Origin: Tissierellia bacterium
GTDB lineage: Bacteria > Bacillota > Clostridia > Tissierellales > Peptoniphilaceae
Assembly (NCBI GenBank): GCA_012728335.1
Contig: JAAYFG010000042.1
Coordinates: 1-34,305, forward strand
Direction: 5' to 3'
DNA length: 34,305 nt
Shown: positions 24,682 to 32,605 of the stretch, piece by piece
How the letters are laid out: each line of letters opens with the position of its first letter
Position numbering within the stretch: the first letter of the stretch is position 1
Position numbers and translations under genes: made by a program
Notes under the pieces: model-generated
Database searches by the model: none
What the model was told of the DNA's origin: nothing
Seen by the model: only the letters and a program-made list of their open reading frames with translations

Positions 24682-25214
24682 TTTAATTTGACTTCCAATC
24701 CACAGACTACTAAATATGCACTGTCGCTAAGTGCTGCAACTCTTTGATTAACTCTTCCGACAACATCTCGATAAACTCTAGATATATGATCTAAAGGAAC
24801 TATTGAAGATCCGACTTCATTAGTCACTATTATCAATTGTTTGCCTTCAGATTTTATCCTATCTAATAACTTTTTTATCTCACTTACAGTTACATCTTCT
24901 ATCTGCTTTTGTATTTCATCTGGAATTCTTTCGTAGTCCTTTGAATAATCATACATAATATTAGAAGTCATAACAGTAAGACATTCTAAAAGGTAGTACT
25001 CCTCAGAACCTACAGCGCTATCTAAGTCTGTGTATCCTTCAAAAGTTCTCCAAATACTAGGTCTATTGTCCTTATGATGCTTTACTCTCTCTTCCATTTC
25101 TTTATCTGCAACAATACTAGTCGCAATATATACTACATCATCTCTATTTTCAAGAAGTGACTCGGCAAAATTGCTTTTACCACTTCTTGCTCCACCGGTT
25201 ACTAATGTTATCAT
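24678..25214 (-). CDS. cobU: adenosylcobinamide kinase / adenosylcobinamide-phosphate guanylyltransferase
   Basis: 178 residues. P-loop TGGARSGKSNFAE at the N-terminus, the VKHHKDNRPSIWRTFE segment with the guanylylated histidine, the LLECLTVMTSNIM Walker-B-like strand, and VTNEVGSSIVP. Phosphorylates adenosylcobinamide and transfers GMP to it, giving the substrate of CobS. Nine nt separate it from cobT, and it overlaps cobS by 4 nt. Confidence 0.95.
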   Translation of the reverse strand: MITLVTGGARSGKSNFAESLLENRDDVVYIATSIVADKEMEERVKHHKDNRPSIWRTFEGYTDLDSAVGSEEYYLLECLTVMTSNIMYDYSKDYERIPDEIQKQIEDVTVSEIKKLLDRIKSEGKQLIIVTNEVGSSIVPLDHISRVYRDVVGRVNQRVAALSDSAYLVVCGLEVKLK

Positions 25215-25223
25215 ATCTTCACT

Positions 25224-26300
25224 CTATTCATTATCTCTTATATTGAAAAGTACGCCTTCTAGTACTTTTGATTGTTCATAAGTACCCATATGATTCATAG
25301 CAAATAGTGCTGAATCAATAAGTTTAAATGCTAGTGGACAGCCTGAGCCTTCACCTAATCTCATTTCCATGGAAACATATGAATCCACTCCCATCGCTTC
25401 TAGTCCAAATGCTGCTCCTTTTTCTCTGGTTACATGAGAGCCAAACATATATCCATTTGCATGTTCACAAAGTTTGTAAGCAGTAACTGCTGCTGCTGCT
25501 GATATTATTCCGTCTATTACTACTGGTTTCTTATTCTTAGCTGCGGATAAGAATACTCCTGTCAATCCACCTATATCATATCCACCAATTTTTGCTAAAA
25601 CGTCTACTGGATCATCTAAATTTGGTTTTCTTAGCTCAATACCATTTTTAACTGCATTTAGTTTCTTTTCAAATTGTTCTGGTGATACTCCTGAACCTTG
25701 ACCAACTGTTTCCTCAGCACTTAGTCCCAATAGTGCTGCAAGTACTGCTGCACTAGTTGTGGTATTACCCATTCCAAGTTCACCAGTTCCAAGTATGTCA
25801 TATCCATCAGCAAATAAACGGTCAGCAATCTCTATTCCAGTTTCAATAGATTGTACTGCATCTTCATAGCTCATTGCATCTTCTATAAGAAAATTCTTCG
25901 TACAAGGAGAAATCCTTCTACTAATAACTCTTTCATCTTTTAAATCTACTTTCATTCCCATATCTACAATAATTACTTCTGCATTGGCATCTATAGCCAA
26001 TTGGGATACTCCCGTGTATTTATCAGCCATTGCTTTCGTCAATATCCAAGTCAGTTCTTGTGGAGAAGAAGTAACATCTGCATCTACAATACCATTGTCT
26101 GATGCCATTACTACTATTCCTCTCTTAGGTATAGACGTAATTCTATGTCCATGTATTCCAGCAAGTTTAATTCCTATTTCTTCTAGCTTTCCTAAACTAC
26201 CTATTGGATGCACTAGTGAATCCCAAAATTCTCTAGCTTCAACTGTTGCTTCTTGATTAATTGGCTCTATACTCTCTATCGTTTCCTTTAAAAGTTTCAT
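25224..26300 (-). CDS. cobT: nicotinate-nucleotide-dimethylbenzimidazole phosphoribosyltransferase
   Basis: 358 residues, normal length. Activates the lower-ligand base (dimethylbenzimidazole or a related base) to its alpha-ribotide. Motifs: HPIGSLGKLEEIGIKLAGI at the N-terminus, MASDNGIVDADVTSSPQ, the phosphate/ribose loop LGTGELGMGNTTTSAA, and the C-terminal RLGEGSGCPLAF with the catalytic Glu. Gap of 23 nt from the Cys-rich gene upstream. Which base this organism uses cannot be told from the window. Confidence 0.96.
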   Translation of the reverse strand: MKLLKETIESIEPINQEATVEAREFWDSLVHPIGSLGKLEEIGIKLAGIHGHRITSIPKRGIVVMASDNGIVDADVTSSPQELTWILTKAMADKYTGVSQLAIDANAEVIIVDMGMKVDLKDERVISRRISPCTKNFLIEDAMSYEDAVQSIETGIEIADRLFADGYDILGTGELGMGNTTTSAAVLAALLGLSAEETVGQGSGVSPEQFEKKLNAVKNGIELRKPNLDDPVDVLAKIGGYDIGGLTGVFLSAAKNKKPVVIDGIISAAAAVTAYKLCEHANGYMFGSHVTREKGAAFGLEAMGVDSYVSMEMRLGEGSGCPLAFKLIDSALFAMNHMGTYEQSKVLEGVLFNIRDNE

Positions 26301-26323
26301 CGATTTCCCCCATTGTTCTGTCT

Positions 26324-26599
26324 TTAATCTTCTTCTGAAAGTCTTTCTATGGCTTTATTAGCAATATACTCTCCTAGTTTTTCATTGATGTACTCATAAC
26401 CATTTGGTTTATGTGGAATCATACAATTACTACAATCTTTCACTCCACCTTTTATTTCAAAGTTACCGCCACATTTCTCTTCCAACATATATAGTGGACA
26501 ATAGCAAAATAAACAGTTAAAATTTTCTAAGTCTTCTGTCTTATGACAAGGTAAAAATGAACAAGCCTCGTTAGTGTAAAATCTATAAGATTTTTCCAT
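26324..26599 (-). CDS. cysteine-rich small protein of the cobalamin operon
   Basis: 91 residues with eight cysteines (13, 18, 29, 32, 34, 43, 56, 59) and His19/His63: patterns EACSFLPCHK, NCLFCYCPLY, EKCGGNFE and KDCSNCMIPH. This matches the cysteine-rich small domain (zf-like) family, whose members are often found in cobalamin or metal-cofactor operons and whose function is not established. The cysteine layout suggests bound metal or an Fe-S cluster. Its start overlaps the cbiJ end by 17 nt and it precedes cobT, so it is a full member of the operon. Confidence 0.85.
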   Translation of the reverse strand: MEKSYRFYTNEACSFLPCHKTEDLENFNCLFCYCPLYMLEEKCGGNFEIKGGVKDCSNCMIPHKPNGYEYINEKLGEYIANKAIERLSEED

Positions 26600-27329
26600 T
26601 TAGAATCCCCTCTTTCTGAATTTTGATTAGTTCTTCCATTGAATCAATTCCATCTTCATCACGTCTAGCAATTACTATAGGAATTACATTATTTTCTTTA
26701 CAAGCTTCTATTTTTTCTGTAGTTCCACTACTTCCACCACTATCCTTCATAACACAATAGTCGATTTTATAATCTTCGAACAACACTTTATTAAAAGCTT
26801 TGGAAAATGGTCCAAGTACTGCGATAATGTCTTCTAATTTCACATTATTTGCATTACAAATTTGAATACTTTCCAATGCAGGAAGCACTCTATAAATGAA
26901 CCTATTATCCCTTCTCACCGTTTCAAAATCATGAATATTTTTCGAACCTGTAGTGAAAAGGAAATTTCCATTTAGTTTACTCACTTCTTCCATACATTCT
27001 TCAACACTAAAAACCTTAATACCCATATCTATATCTTCGGTATAAGGTCTTATATATCTATAATATTCAATTCCTAGTTCCTTTGCAACTTTTTTGACAT
27101 TGTCCGTCACTATAAGAGCAAATGGATGAGATAAGTCAAATATTCTACTTATTCTCTTCTCTTTGGAAAATTCAAGCATCTGCTCATAGTTCATTCTTCC
27201 GATATGAACATTCTTAGTTTCTAGAAATTCTGTGCCACTATCTGTCGCAACTGAAACCACATAATCATTCCCGTTAATGTTTTCAATAAACTCTCTTGAT
27301 TCAGAGGTTCCGCCTATTATTAAATCCAT
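26583..27329 (-). CDS. cbiJ: cobalt-precorrin-6A reductase
   Basis: 248 residues. NAD(P)H-dependent reduction of the macrocycle in the anaerobic pathway. Family features: the N-terminal GGTSESREFIE, HIGRMNYEQMLEF, ILDLSHPFA-like segment FDLSHPFALIVTDNV, LFTTGSKNI, RVLPALES, and VMKDSGGSSGTTEKIEACKE followed by PIVIARR. It overlaps cbiH by 10 nt and the Cys-rich gene by 17 nt. Confidence 0.93.
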   Translation of the reverse strand: MDLIIGGTSESREFIENINGNDYVVSVATDSGTEFLETKNVHIGRMNYEQMLEFSKEKRISRIFDLSHPFALIVTDNVKKVAKELGIEYYRYIRPYTEDIDMGIKVFSVEECMEEVSKLNGNFLFTTGSKNIHDFETVRRDNRFIYRVLPALESIQICNANNVKLEDIIAVLGPFSKAFNKVLFEDYKIDYCVMKDSGGSSGTTEKIEACKENNVIPIVIARRDEDGIDSMEELIKIQKEGILNGKIL

Positions 27330-28048
27330 TTATTCTCATATCCTCTTGGAGTTATCATTTTACCATCTTTGATATAAGTCTTTGAATTACCTATTATCAA
27401 TACTGTAAGCATATCAACAAATTCATACTCAATACTATCCAATGTCATTAGCTTTATTTCCGTATTAGCTCTGCCTGAGTTCTTAACAGCCCCCACAGGA
27501 GTTGAACCATCAGCATACTTAGAGATAATCTCAATTATTGTATTTAAATGTTCAGGTCTTCCCTTGGAACGAGGGTTATAAAGTGTAATTACCATATCTG
27601 CTTTTGCTGCATTTTCTGCCCTTTTAGTTATCACATCCCAAGGAGTTAACAAGTCTGAAAGAGATATACTGGAGTAATCATGCATAATTGGCGAACCTAA
27701 TTCTGAAGCAGCTGAAAAAGCTGCAGTAACTCCAGGTATTACTTCAACATCAATATCTTCTGCCAGTTCTAGAATAGGTCCTGCCATTCCATAGAGTCCT
27801 GCATCTCCAGTACTTATAATAGCAGTATCCTTTCCATTTCTCGTATATTCAATAGCCTTTTTGCATCGCTCTATTTCTCCACGCATACCTGTTTTAAAAA
27901 GCTCTTTACCTTCAATAAATTCACTTATATATTCTAAATACGGTGTGTATCCAACTATTACATCACATTTTTTTATGGTTTCCACCGCTCTTAATGTCAT
28001 ATTTTCAACTGCACCAGGTCCTATACCCACAACATATAATTTCGCCAT
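27320..28048 (-). CDS. cbiH: cobalt-precorrin-3 C17-methyltransferase
   Basis: 242 residues, S-adenosylmethionine-dependent tetrapyrrole methyltransferase fold: KLYVVGIGPGAVENMTLRA at the N-terminus, VVGYTPYLEY (the CbiH form), ISTGDAGLYGMAGPILE, VIPGVTAAFSAASELGSP and ITLYNPRSKGRPEHL. It also contracts the ring in CbiH homologues. The ATG directly follows the cbiG stop with no gap, and AAGGAG lies just before. Confidence 0.95.
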   Translation of the reverse strand: MAKLYVVGIGPGAVENMTLRAVETIKKCDVIVGYTPYLEYISEFIEGKELFKTGMRGEIERCKKAIEYTRNGKDTAIISTGDAGLYGMAGPILELAEDIDVEVIPGVTAAFSAASELGSPIMHDYSSISLSDLLTPWDVITKRAENAAKADMVITLYNPRSKGRPEHLNTIIEIISKYADGSTPVGAVKNSGRANTEIKLMTLDSIEYEFVDMLTVLIIGNSKTYIKDGKMITPRGYENKWI

Positions 28049-29041
28049 TTATATCTCCTTCGTTACCGATATTGTCATTCCATTTCTAATTTTCTTTTCT
28101 ATCAGAAGTTTACCACCTAATAATGTGGCTGAAGTTGCCGATACAGACCCGACTCCGACTGTATCCCTTACAAATTCTGAGCCTTCAAACAGATTATCCA
28201 CTTCACTAAGTTCCTCAGCTGAAAAGATTTCTAAATTGGAATCAAAGAATTTACTTGCATCTATTATTGCCACTTCATCACTCTTCAGCTCAATAGTTCC
28301 AATATTTTTTATACCATATTCCGATAAGTTTAATTCACTTAGAGTATCTAATATAAATTCTCTCATTTCAACTGAATCAGTGTGCTTTCTACAGCCTATC
28401 CCAAGATTGATATTTTTAGGAACCAATCTGCAAAACGGAATATCTATATCTAGTTCAGAAACATCAGAGCTTATAATGATTAATCCCTTTACTTCATCAG
28501 ATAATACAGCCAAATCATTTATATATTCAACATTTTTATAGCCTATTTTAACTACAATCTCCGAATACACTGCTATTTTTTCTCCATCTACCATAAGTGA
28601 ACTAATTGGAATAAGAGACTTCAAGTCTTCTATATACAGATTCATTCTCTTTGCAAATAAATCAACTGATTCAATATTTCTTTTGTCTGAAGCAGTAGTG
28701 ATAACTGGAGTTCCACCTATTTCTTCTGCAATTCTAACTGCCAGTTCATTAGCACCTCCAAGATGACCAGAAAGCAAACTAATTACAAATTCTCCAGTGT
28801 CGTCTATAACTATTACCGCTGGATCTACGTCTTTAGCTTTAATATGAGGAGCAATTTTTCTAACTGCTATACCTGTGGCACCAACGAATACTATGCTCTC
28901 TGAACTATTCCAAATGCCCTTTAATGCTTCATCTATAGATAAATCCATATCTTTACTGTAATAGATATTTCCACCTAAAAATTTTTGAAGCTTCTTCGAT
29001 AGTTCATATCCACTTTTGGAAAAACAAAATATATTAGTCAT
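28049..29041 (-). CDS. cbiG: cobalt-precorrin-5A hydrolase
   Basis: 330 residues from ATG 29041, which overlaps the cbiF end by 8 nt; the upstream ATG at 29080 would overlap 47 nt and lacks an SD. Opens the delta-lactone of cobalt-precorrin-5A and releases acetaldehyde. N-terminal domain with FVGATGIAVRKIAP, VVIDDTGEFVISLLSGHLGGANELA and TPVITTASD; C-terminal domain with LGIGCRKHTDSVEM and EFVRDTVGVGSVSATSA, both hallmarks. Confidence 0.93.
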   Translation of the reverse strand: MTNIFCFSKSGYELSKKLQKFLGGNIYYSKDMDLSIDEALKGIWNSSESIVFVGATGIAVRKIAPHIKAKDVDPAVIVIDDTGEFVISLLSGHLGGANELAVRIAEEIGGTPVITTASDKRNIESVDLFAKRMNLYIEDLKSLIPISSLMVDGEKIAVYSEIVVKIGYKNVEYINDLAVLSDEVKGLIIISSDVSELDIDIPFCRLVPKNINLGIGCRKHTDSVEMREFILDTLSELNLSEYGIKNIGTIELKSDEVAIIDASKFFDSNLEIFSAEELSEVDNLFEGSEFVRDTVGVGSVSATSATLLGGKLLIEKKIRNGMTISVTKEI

Positions 29042-29792
29042 CTCTTCCAATCCTATACTCATGGGTAAAACTTCTATCATATAGTTTTGATAGTGAATAC
29101 TCAGTGTCTATAAAATCTCCAACTAGTATTTGAGCAGTCTTGATGATTTTCTCTGATTTAACTTTTTCTGCAATATCATCTAAGGTTCCTATAATAATCT
29201 TTTGATCTTCCCAAGTTGCCTTGTAAACTACTGCTATTGGAGTCTTTCCACTTCCATATCCAGCTTTTAATTTTGCTACTACACCATCAATGCTTTTTAC
29301 AGAAAGAAAAATAGCCATACTTGCTCTATGTTTTGCTAAGTTTTCTAAGTCTTCATCTTCTGGGACTCCAGTTCTTCCTGCAAGTCTAGTAAGAATTACT
29401 GTCTGTGTGACATCTGGCAGTGTAAATTCCCTTTTTATTGCAGAAGCTGCTGCAACAAATGAACTTACTCCAGGTATTACCTCATATTCAATTCCCATTT
29501 TTTCCAGATTATCCATCTGCTCTTGAATTGCTCCATAAATTGACGGATCTCCAGTATGAAGTCTAACTACATCTTTCCCATCTTCATTGGCACGTTCCAT
29601 AACTTCCAACACTTCGTCTAAATTCATAGAAGCTGAATTATAAAATTCACAACCTTCTTTTGCAAATTCTAAATGTTCACTTGAAACTAAACTACCTGCA
29701 TATATAATTACATCTGTTTCTTCCAGTAGTTTCCTACCTTTCACAGTTATTAAATCCACATTACCTGGCCCTGCACCTACAAAATGAATCAT
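29034..29792 (-). CDS. cbiF: cobalt-precorrin-4 C11-methyltransferase
   Basis: 252 residues. MIHFVGAGPGNVDLITVKG start, IIYAGSLVS (typical of CbiF/CobM), LHTGDPSIYGAIQEQMD, VIPGVSSFVAAAS and VILTRLAGRTGVPE. S-adenosylmethionine-dependent. The ATG overlaps the cbiT stop (ATGA). Confidence 0.96.
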   Translation of the reverse strand: MIHFVGAGPGNVDLITVKGRKLLEETDVIIYAGSLVSSEHLEFAKEGCEFYNSASMNLDEVLEVMERANEDGKDVVRLHTGDPSIYGAIQEQMDNLEKMGIEYEVIPGVSSFVAAASAIKREFTLPDVTQTVILTRLAGRTGVPEDEDLENLAKHRASMAIFLSVKSIDGVVAKLKAGYGSGKTPIAVVYKATWEDQKIIIGTLDDIAEKVKSEKIIKTAQILVGDFIDTEYSLSKLYDRSFTHEYRIGRDD

Positions 29793-30337
29793 TTTTTCAC
29801 TCCTCTTACAATAAATATTGGATTGTCAGCTTTCATAAGTCCCAATCTATCCATTGAACTAGACTGTATAAGCTTAGTTTCTATATCCTCATAGCCAAAT
29901 TCATTTATTAATTCTAGAAATTCATTTAAGTTTTTTAACATGATAAAGTTTCCAACTAAGATACCGTTATGATTTAAGTTTTCATCTAAATACTTAAACA
30001 TTCCCCTTAGTTTTCCCCTGCTTCCACCAATGAACACTTTATTATATTTCTCATTTGGAAGGTCTTCTGGAGCAAAGCCTGATATAATTTCCATATCTAC
30101 ATCAAATTTATGTGCATTTTCTGCAATTAAATCAATGCCTTCTTCTGCTCTCTCTATTGCAGTTACATCTGCTCCTAATACAGCTGCTTGTACGGATACA
30201 GAACCTGTACCTGCACCTATATCTAAAAATTTATCTCCCTTAGTTATTTCCAAATAACTCATAGTCAATACTCTGATATCGTATTTAGTCATTGGAATTT
30301 TGCCTCTAATAAATTCTGAATCCTTAATCCATTTCAA
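29789..30337 (-). CDS. cbiT: cobalt-precorrin-6B C15-methyltransferase (decarboxylating)
   Basis: 182 residues, Rossmann-type methyltransferase: IRGKIPMTKYDIR entry motif, S-adenosylmethionine loop FLDIGAGTGSVSVQAA, TAIERAEEGIDLI, and FIGGSRGKLRGMF. CbiT and CbiE are separate genes here (fused as CobL in aerobes). It overlaps cbiE by 14 nt. Confidence 0.95.
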   Translation of the reverse strand: MKWIKDSEFIRGKIPMTKYDIRVLTMSYLEITKGDKFLDIGAGTGSVSVQAAVLGADVTAIERAEEGIDLIAENAHKFDVDMEIISGFAPEDLPNEKYNKVFIGGSRGKLRGMFKYLDENLNHNGILVGNFIMLKNLNEFLELINEFGYEDIETKLIQSSSMDRLGLMKADNPIFIVRGVKK

Positions 30338-30920
30338 TTTCTATCACCACCACAGCCAATGCACTGATATCGTCCAGTGTATCGCCAATTTTTTTACTAA
30401 TTATTAATTCATCATCATATGAAAGATTGTATCCTGCCGTAATACTTCCCCTTGCGCCCAACTCATACAATGATTTAGATATTGAATTAGGGGTGTTTAT
30501 GCTGTCTGTTAAGCATATATTCATTTCATTATTCAAAACTTCAGATAGTTCATAGTCTCTACCATGAAGTGAAAATAGATTCGTATTCTGCCAAGATTTT
30601 TGTAGTTTGCACATTAAGTATTGAAATGATGATATTCCAGGGACGACTCTATCTATGACTATCCCACTTCTCTTTAAATAGTCTGTTACACCATAAAATT
30701 CTGGATCTCCAGAAGCCAGAATTAATAAGTCATCATATTCATTAATTAAATCATTTAGTTCAGATACTTTAACTACGCTTTTTATATCATCTCTAATTTC
30801 ATTTAGACCTTTAGAAACCCTTCCAAAGGCAACTACATTTTCCATATTTTCAACCAGTTCAGCGACTTCGCTAATCATGTATTTTGGATTTCCAGGACCT
30901 ACTCCAGCTACTATTACCAA
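30324..30920 (-). CDS. cbiE: cobalt-precorrin-7 C5-methyltransferase
   Basis: 198 residues. VIVAGVGPGNPKYMISEV start, ILASGDPEFYGVTDYL, VVPGISSFQYLMCKLQKSW and FSLHGRDYEL, the CbiE pattern. The start codon is TTG at 30920, which overlaps the cbiD stop (30914); no ATG is available in the N-terminal strand. SAM-dependent partner of CbiT. Confidence 0.94.
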   Translation of the reverse strand: MVIVAGVGPGNPKYMISEVAELVENMENVVAFGRVSKGLNEIRDDIKSVVKVSELNDLINEYDDLLILASGDPEFYGVTDYLKRSGIVIDRVVPGISSFQYLMCKLQKSWQNTNLFSLHGRDYELSEVLNNEMNICLTDSINTPNSISKSLYELGARGSITAGYNLSYDDELIISKKIGDTLDDISALAVVVIEIEMD

Positions 30921-31987
30921 TAGATTACCCCACTTTCCATCGTATAGATATAAGCGTGAACTTCTAATTCTTCATCTTTTAGATATGTCTTTATCCTACT
31001 ATTTATTCCTTCTTGCATACGTTTTATAACTTCTCCATATCCACTTTCTATACATTTTTTTGAAGCTTCTTCAGCAGATATAGTTCTATCAATTTCTTTC
31101 AGTAGTTCAATAGGTGCCCCCATCAAACTTAAGTAGTATATAAATGCTTCCATTCTCGTATCAGCATATCTATTGTGAGTATTGAAAACTCCAATTGACA
31201 GTTTTGCAAATTTCCCTATATGCCCCAAGAGATATATTTTCCTATATCCTTTGTAATGAGTATAAGTTAGTGCATCTCCTATAAAATTAGAAACTTTTAC
31301 AACTGGGTATTCTATATCTAAGTCTTTTAAAAACTCTTCCCCATAGTTCCCAGGAGTCAAAACAATCCCGTCAATGCCCTTATTGGATAACATATCCATT
31401 TCCATATGTATAGTAGCAACTAATGAACTTTCACTCATAGGATATACTATGCCTTTCGTTCCTATTATGGAAATTCCACCTTCTATTCCAAGGTATTTAT
31501 TAAATGTCTTCTTTGCAATGACCTCTCCTTCAGGAACAGTGATCGTACACTTTAATCCATTTATAGATTGTCTCTCCAGCTCCTCAGTGATTATTCTCTT
31601 AGGAACAGGATTGATTGCTGCTTCTCCCACTTCACCGAAAAGTCCTTTCCGTGTAATTCTACCTACTCCAAATCCACCGTCCAAAACTATAGTTCCATCA
31701 TTAGTCGATTCAACGATTGCACGTATTTCTATTCCATCAGTAGCATCTGGATCATCACCAGCATCTTTAATAATTCCACAACTTACAGAATTATCCTTAA
31801 ATTCAATATTTTCTACTTTAAGTTTTAGATCTATTCCGGCTGGAGTCGGTATCTCCACATATTCAATTGGCTCACCAGACTTTAGCATTATACAGCAAGC
31901 CTTAACGGCACCATGGGCACAGCTTCCAGTAGTATAGCCACATCTAAGTCTCTTTCCATCTTGAACTATATATTCTTCTAATTTCAT
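30914..31987 (-). CDS. cbiD: cobalt-precorrin-5B C1-methyltransferase
   Basis: 357 residues, the usual length. LRCGYTTGSCAHGAVKACC at the N-terminus, IKDAGDDPDATDG, GFGVGRITRKGL, IGTKGIVYPMSE, TPGNYGEEF, LLGHIGKFAKLSIGVFNTHNR-type segment, and HAYIYTMESGVIY at the end. Found only in the anaerobic cobalamin pathway, so it defines the route. ATG overlaps the cbiC stop (ATGA). Confidence 0.96.
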   Translation of the reverse strand: MKLEEYIVQDGKRLRCGYTTGSCAHGAVKACCIMLKSGEPIEYVEIPTPAGIDLKLKVENIEFKDNSVSCGIIKDAGDDPDATDGIEIRAIVESTNDGTIVLDGGFGVGRITRKGLFGEVGEAAINPVPKRIITEELERQSINGLKCTITVPEGEVIAKKTFNKYLGIEGGISIIGTKGIVYPMSESSLVATIHMEMDMLSNKGIDGIVLTPGNYGEEFLKDLDIEYPVVKVSNFIGDALTYTHYKGYRKIYLLGHIGKFAKLSIGVFNTHNRYADTRMEAFIYYLSLMGAPIELLKEIDRTISAEEASKKCIESGYGEVIKRMQEGINSRIKTYLKDEELEVHAYIYTMESGVIYW

Positions 31988-32604
31988 CTTGGATTTACCA
32001 TATACAGTAGTGCATTTATTATTGATGCAGCTACATTGGAACCTCCTTTATTTCCTACAGTAGTGATACTAGGTATATCAAATTCTCTTAAATACTCTTT
32101 TGATTCAGCTGCTCCTACGAAACCAACTGGAACTCCAACTATAAACTTAGGATTAACTTTTCCCTCTTTATATAGTTCCAGAATCCTAAAAAGTGCTGTT
32201 GGAGCATTTCCTATTACGAACATATCTATGCCTTCAGCTACTGCTAAGTCTACTGCACTGGCGGATCTGGTCGTATTATTCTCTTTAGCCATTTTAAAAA
32301 CTCTTTCATCATCAATAAAATACTTCAAAGAAGAGTTTGTCTTTCCTAAAGAAGGCTTATTTATTCCGTGATATGCCATCTTAGTGTCTGTGAATATAGT
32401 TCCACCACTTTGAATTGCTTCTTTTGCAATGTTTATAAAGTCATTCTGAAATACTATTATCTTTCTGTAGTCAAAATCGCCAGTAGTATGAATCATCCTC
32501 TTTGCAACTATTGCTTCTTCCTCAGTAAAATTAGTATCTCCCATAACTTCTTCAATTATGTCCATGCTCTTATTTTCTATTGCCATAGGGCTTTTTATAT
32601 ACAT
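31984..32604 (-). CDS. cbiC: cobalt-precorrin-8 methylmutase
   Basis: 206 residues from ATG 32604; GAGG lies 6 nt before it and the cbiA stop 1 nt before. The frame can open at GTG 32616, inside cbiA. Moves the C11 methyl group to C12 to give cobyrinate. Motifs: VAKRMIHTTGDFDYRK with the catalytic His, FTDTKMAYHGI, AVGNAPTALFRILE-type segment IGNAPTALFRILELY, and VPVGFVGAAESKE. Confidence 0.95.
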   Translation of the reverse strand: MYIKSPMAIENKSMDIIEEVMGDTNFTEEEAIVAKRMIHTTGDFDYRKIIVFQNDFINIAKEAIQSGGTIFTDTKMAYHGINKPSLGKTNSSLKYFIDDERVFKMAKENNTTRSASAVDLAVAEGIDMFVIGNAPTALFRILELYKEGKVNPKFIVGVPVGFVGAAESKEYLREFDIPSITTVGNKGGSNVAASIINALLYMVNPR

Positions 32605-32605
32605 T

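Noticed and set aside
27861-28541. Long plus-strand ORF (226 codons) opposite cbiH/cbiG
   Set aside because: Antisense shadow of two clearly recognisable cobalamin genes; its translation is Ser/Thr/Ile-rich with no family features and no SD.
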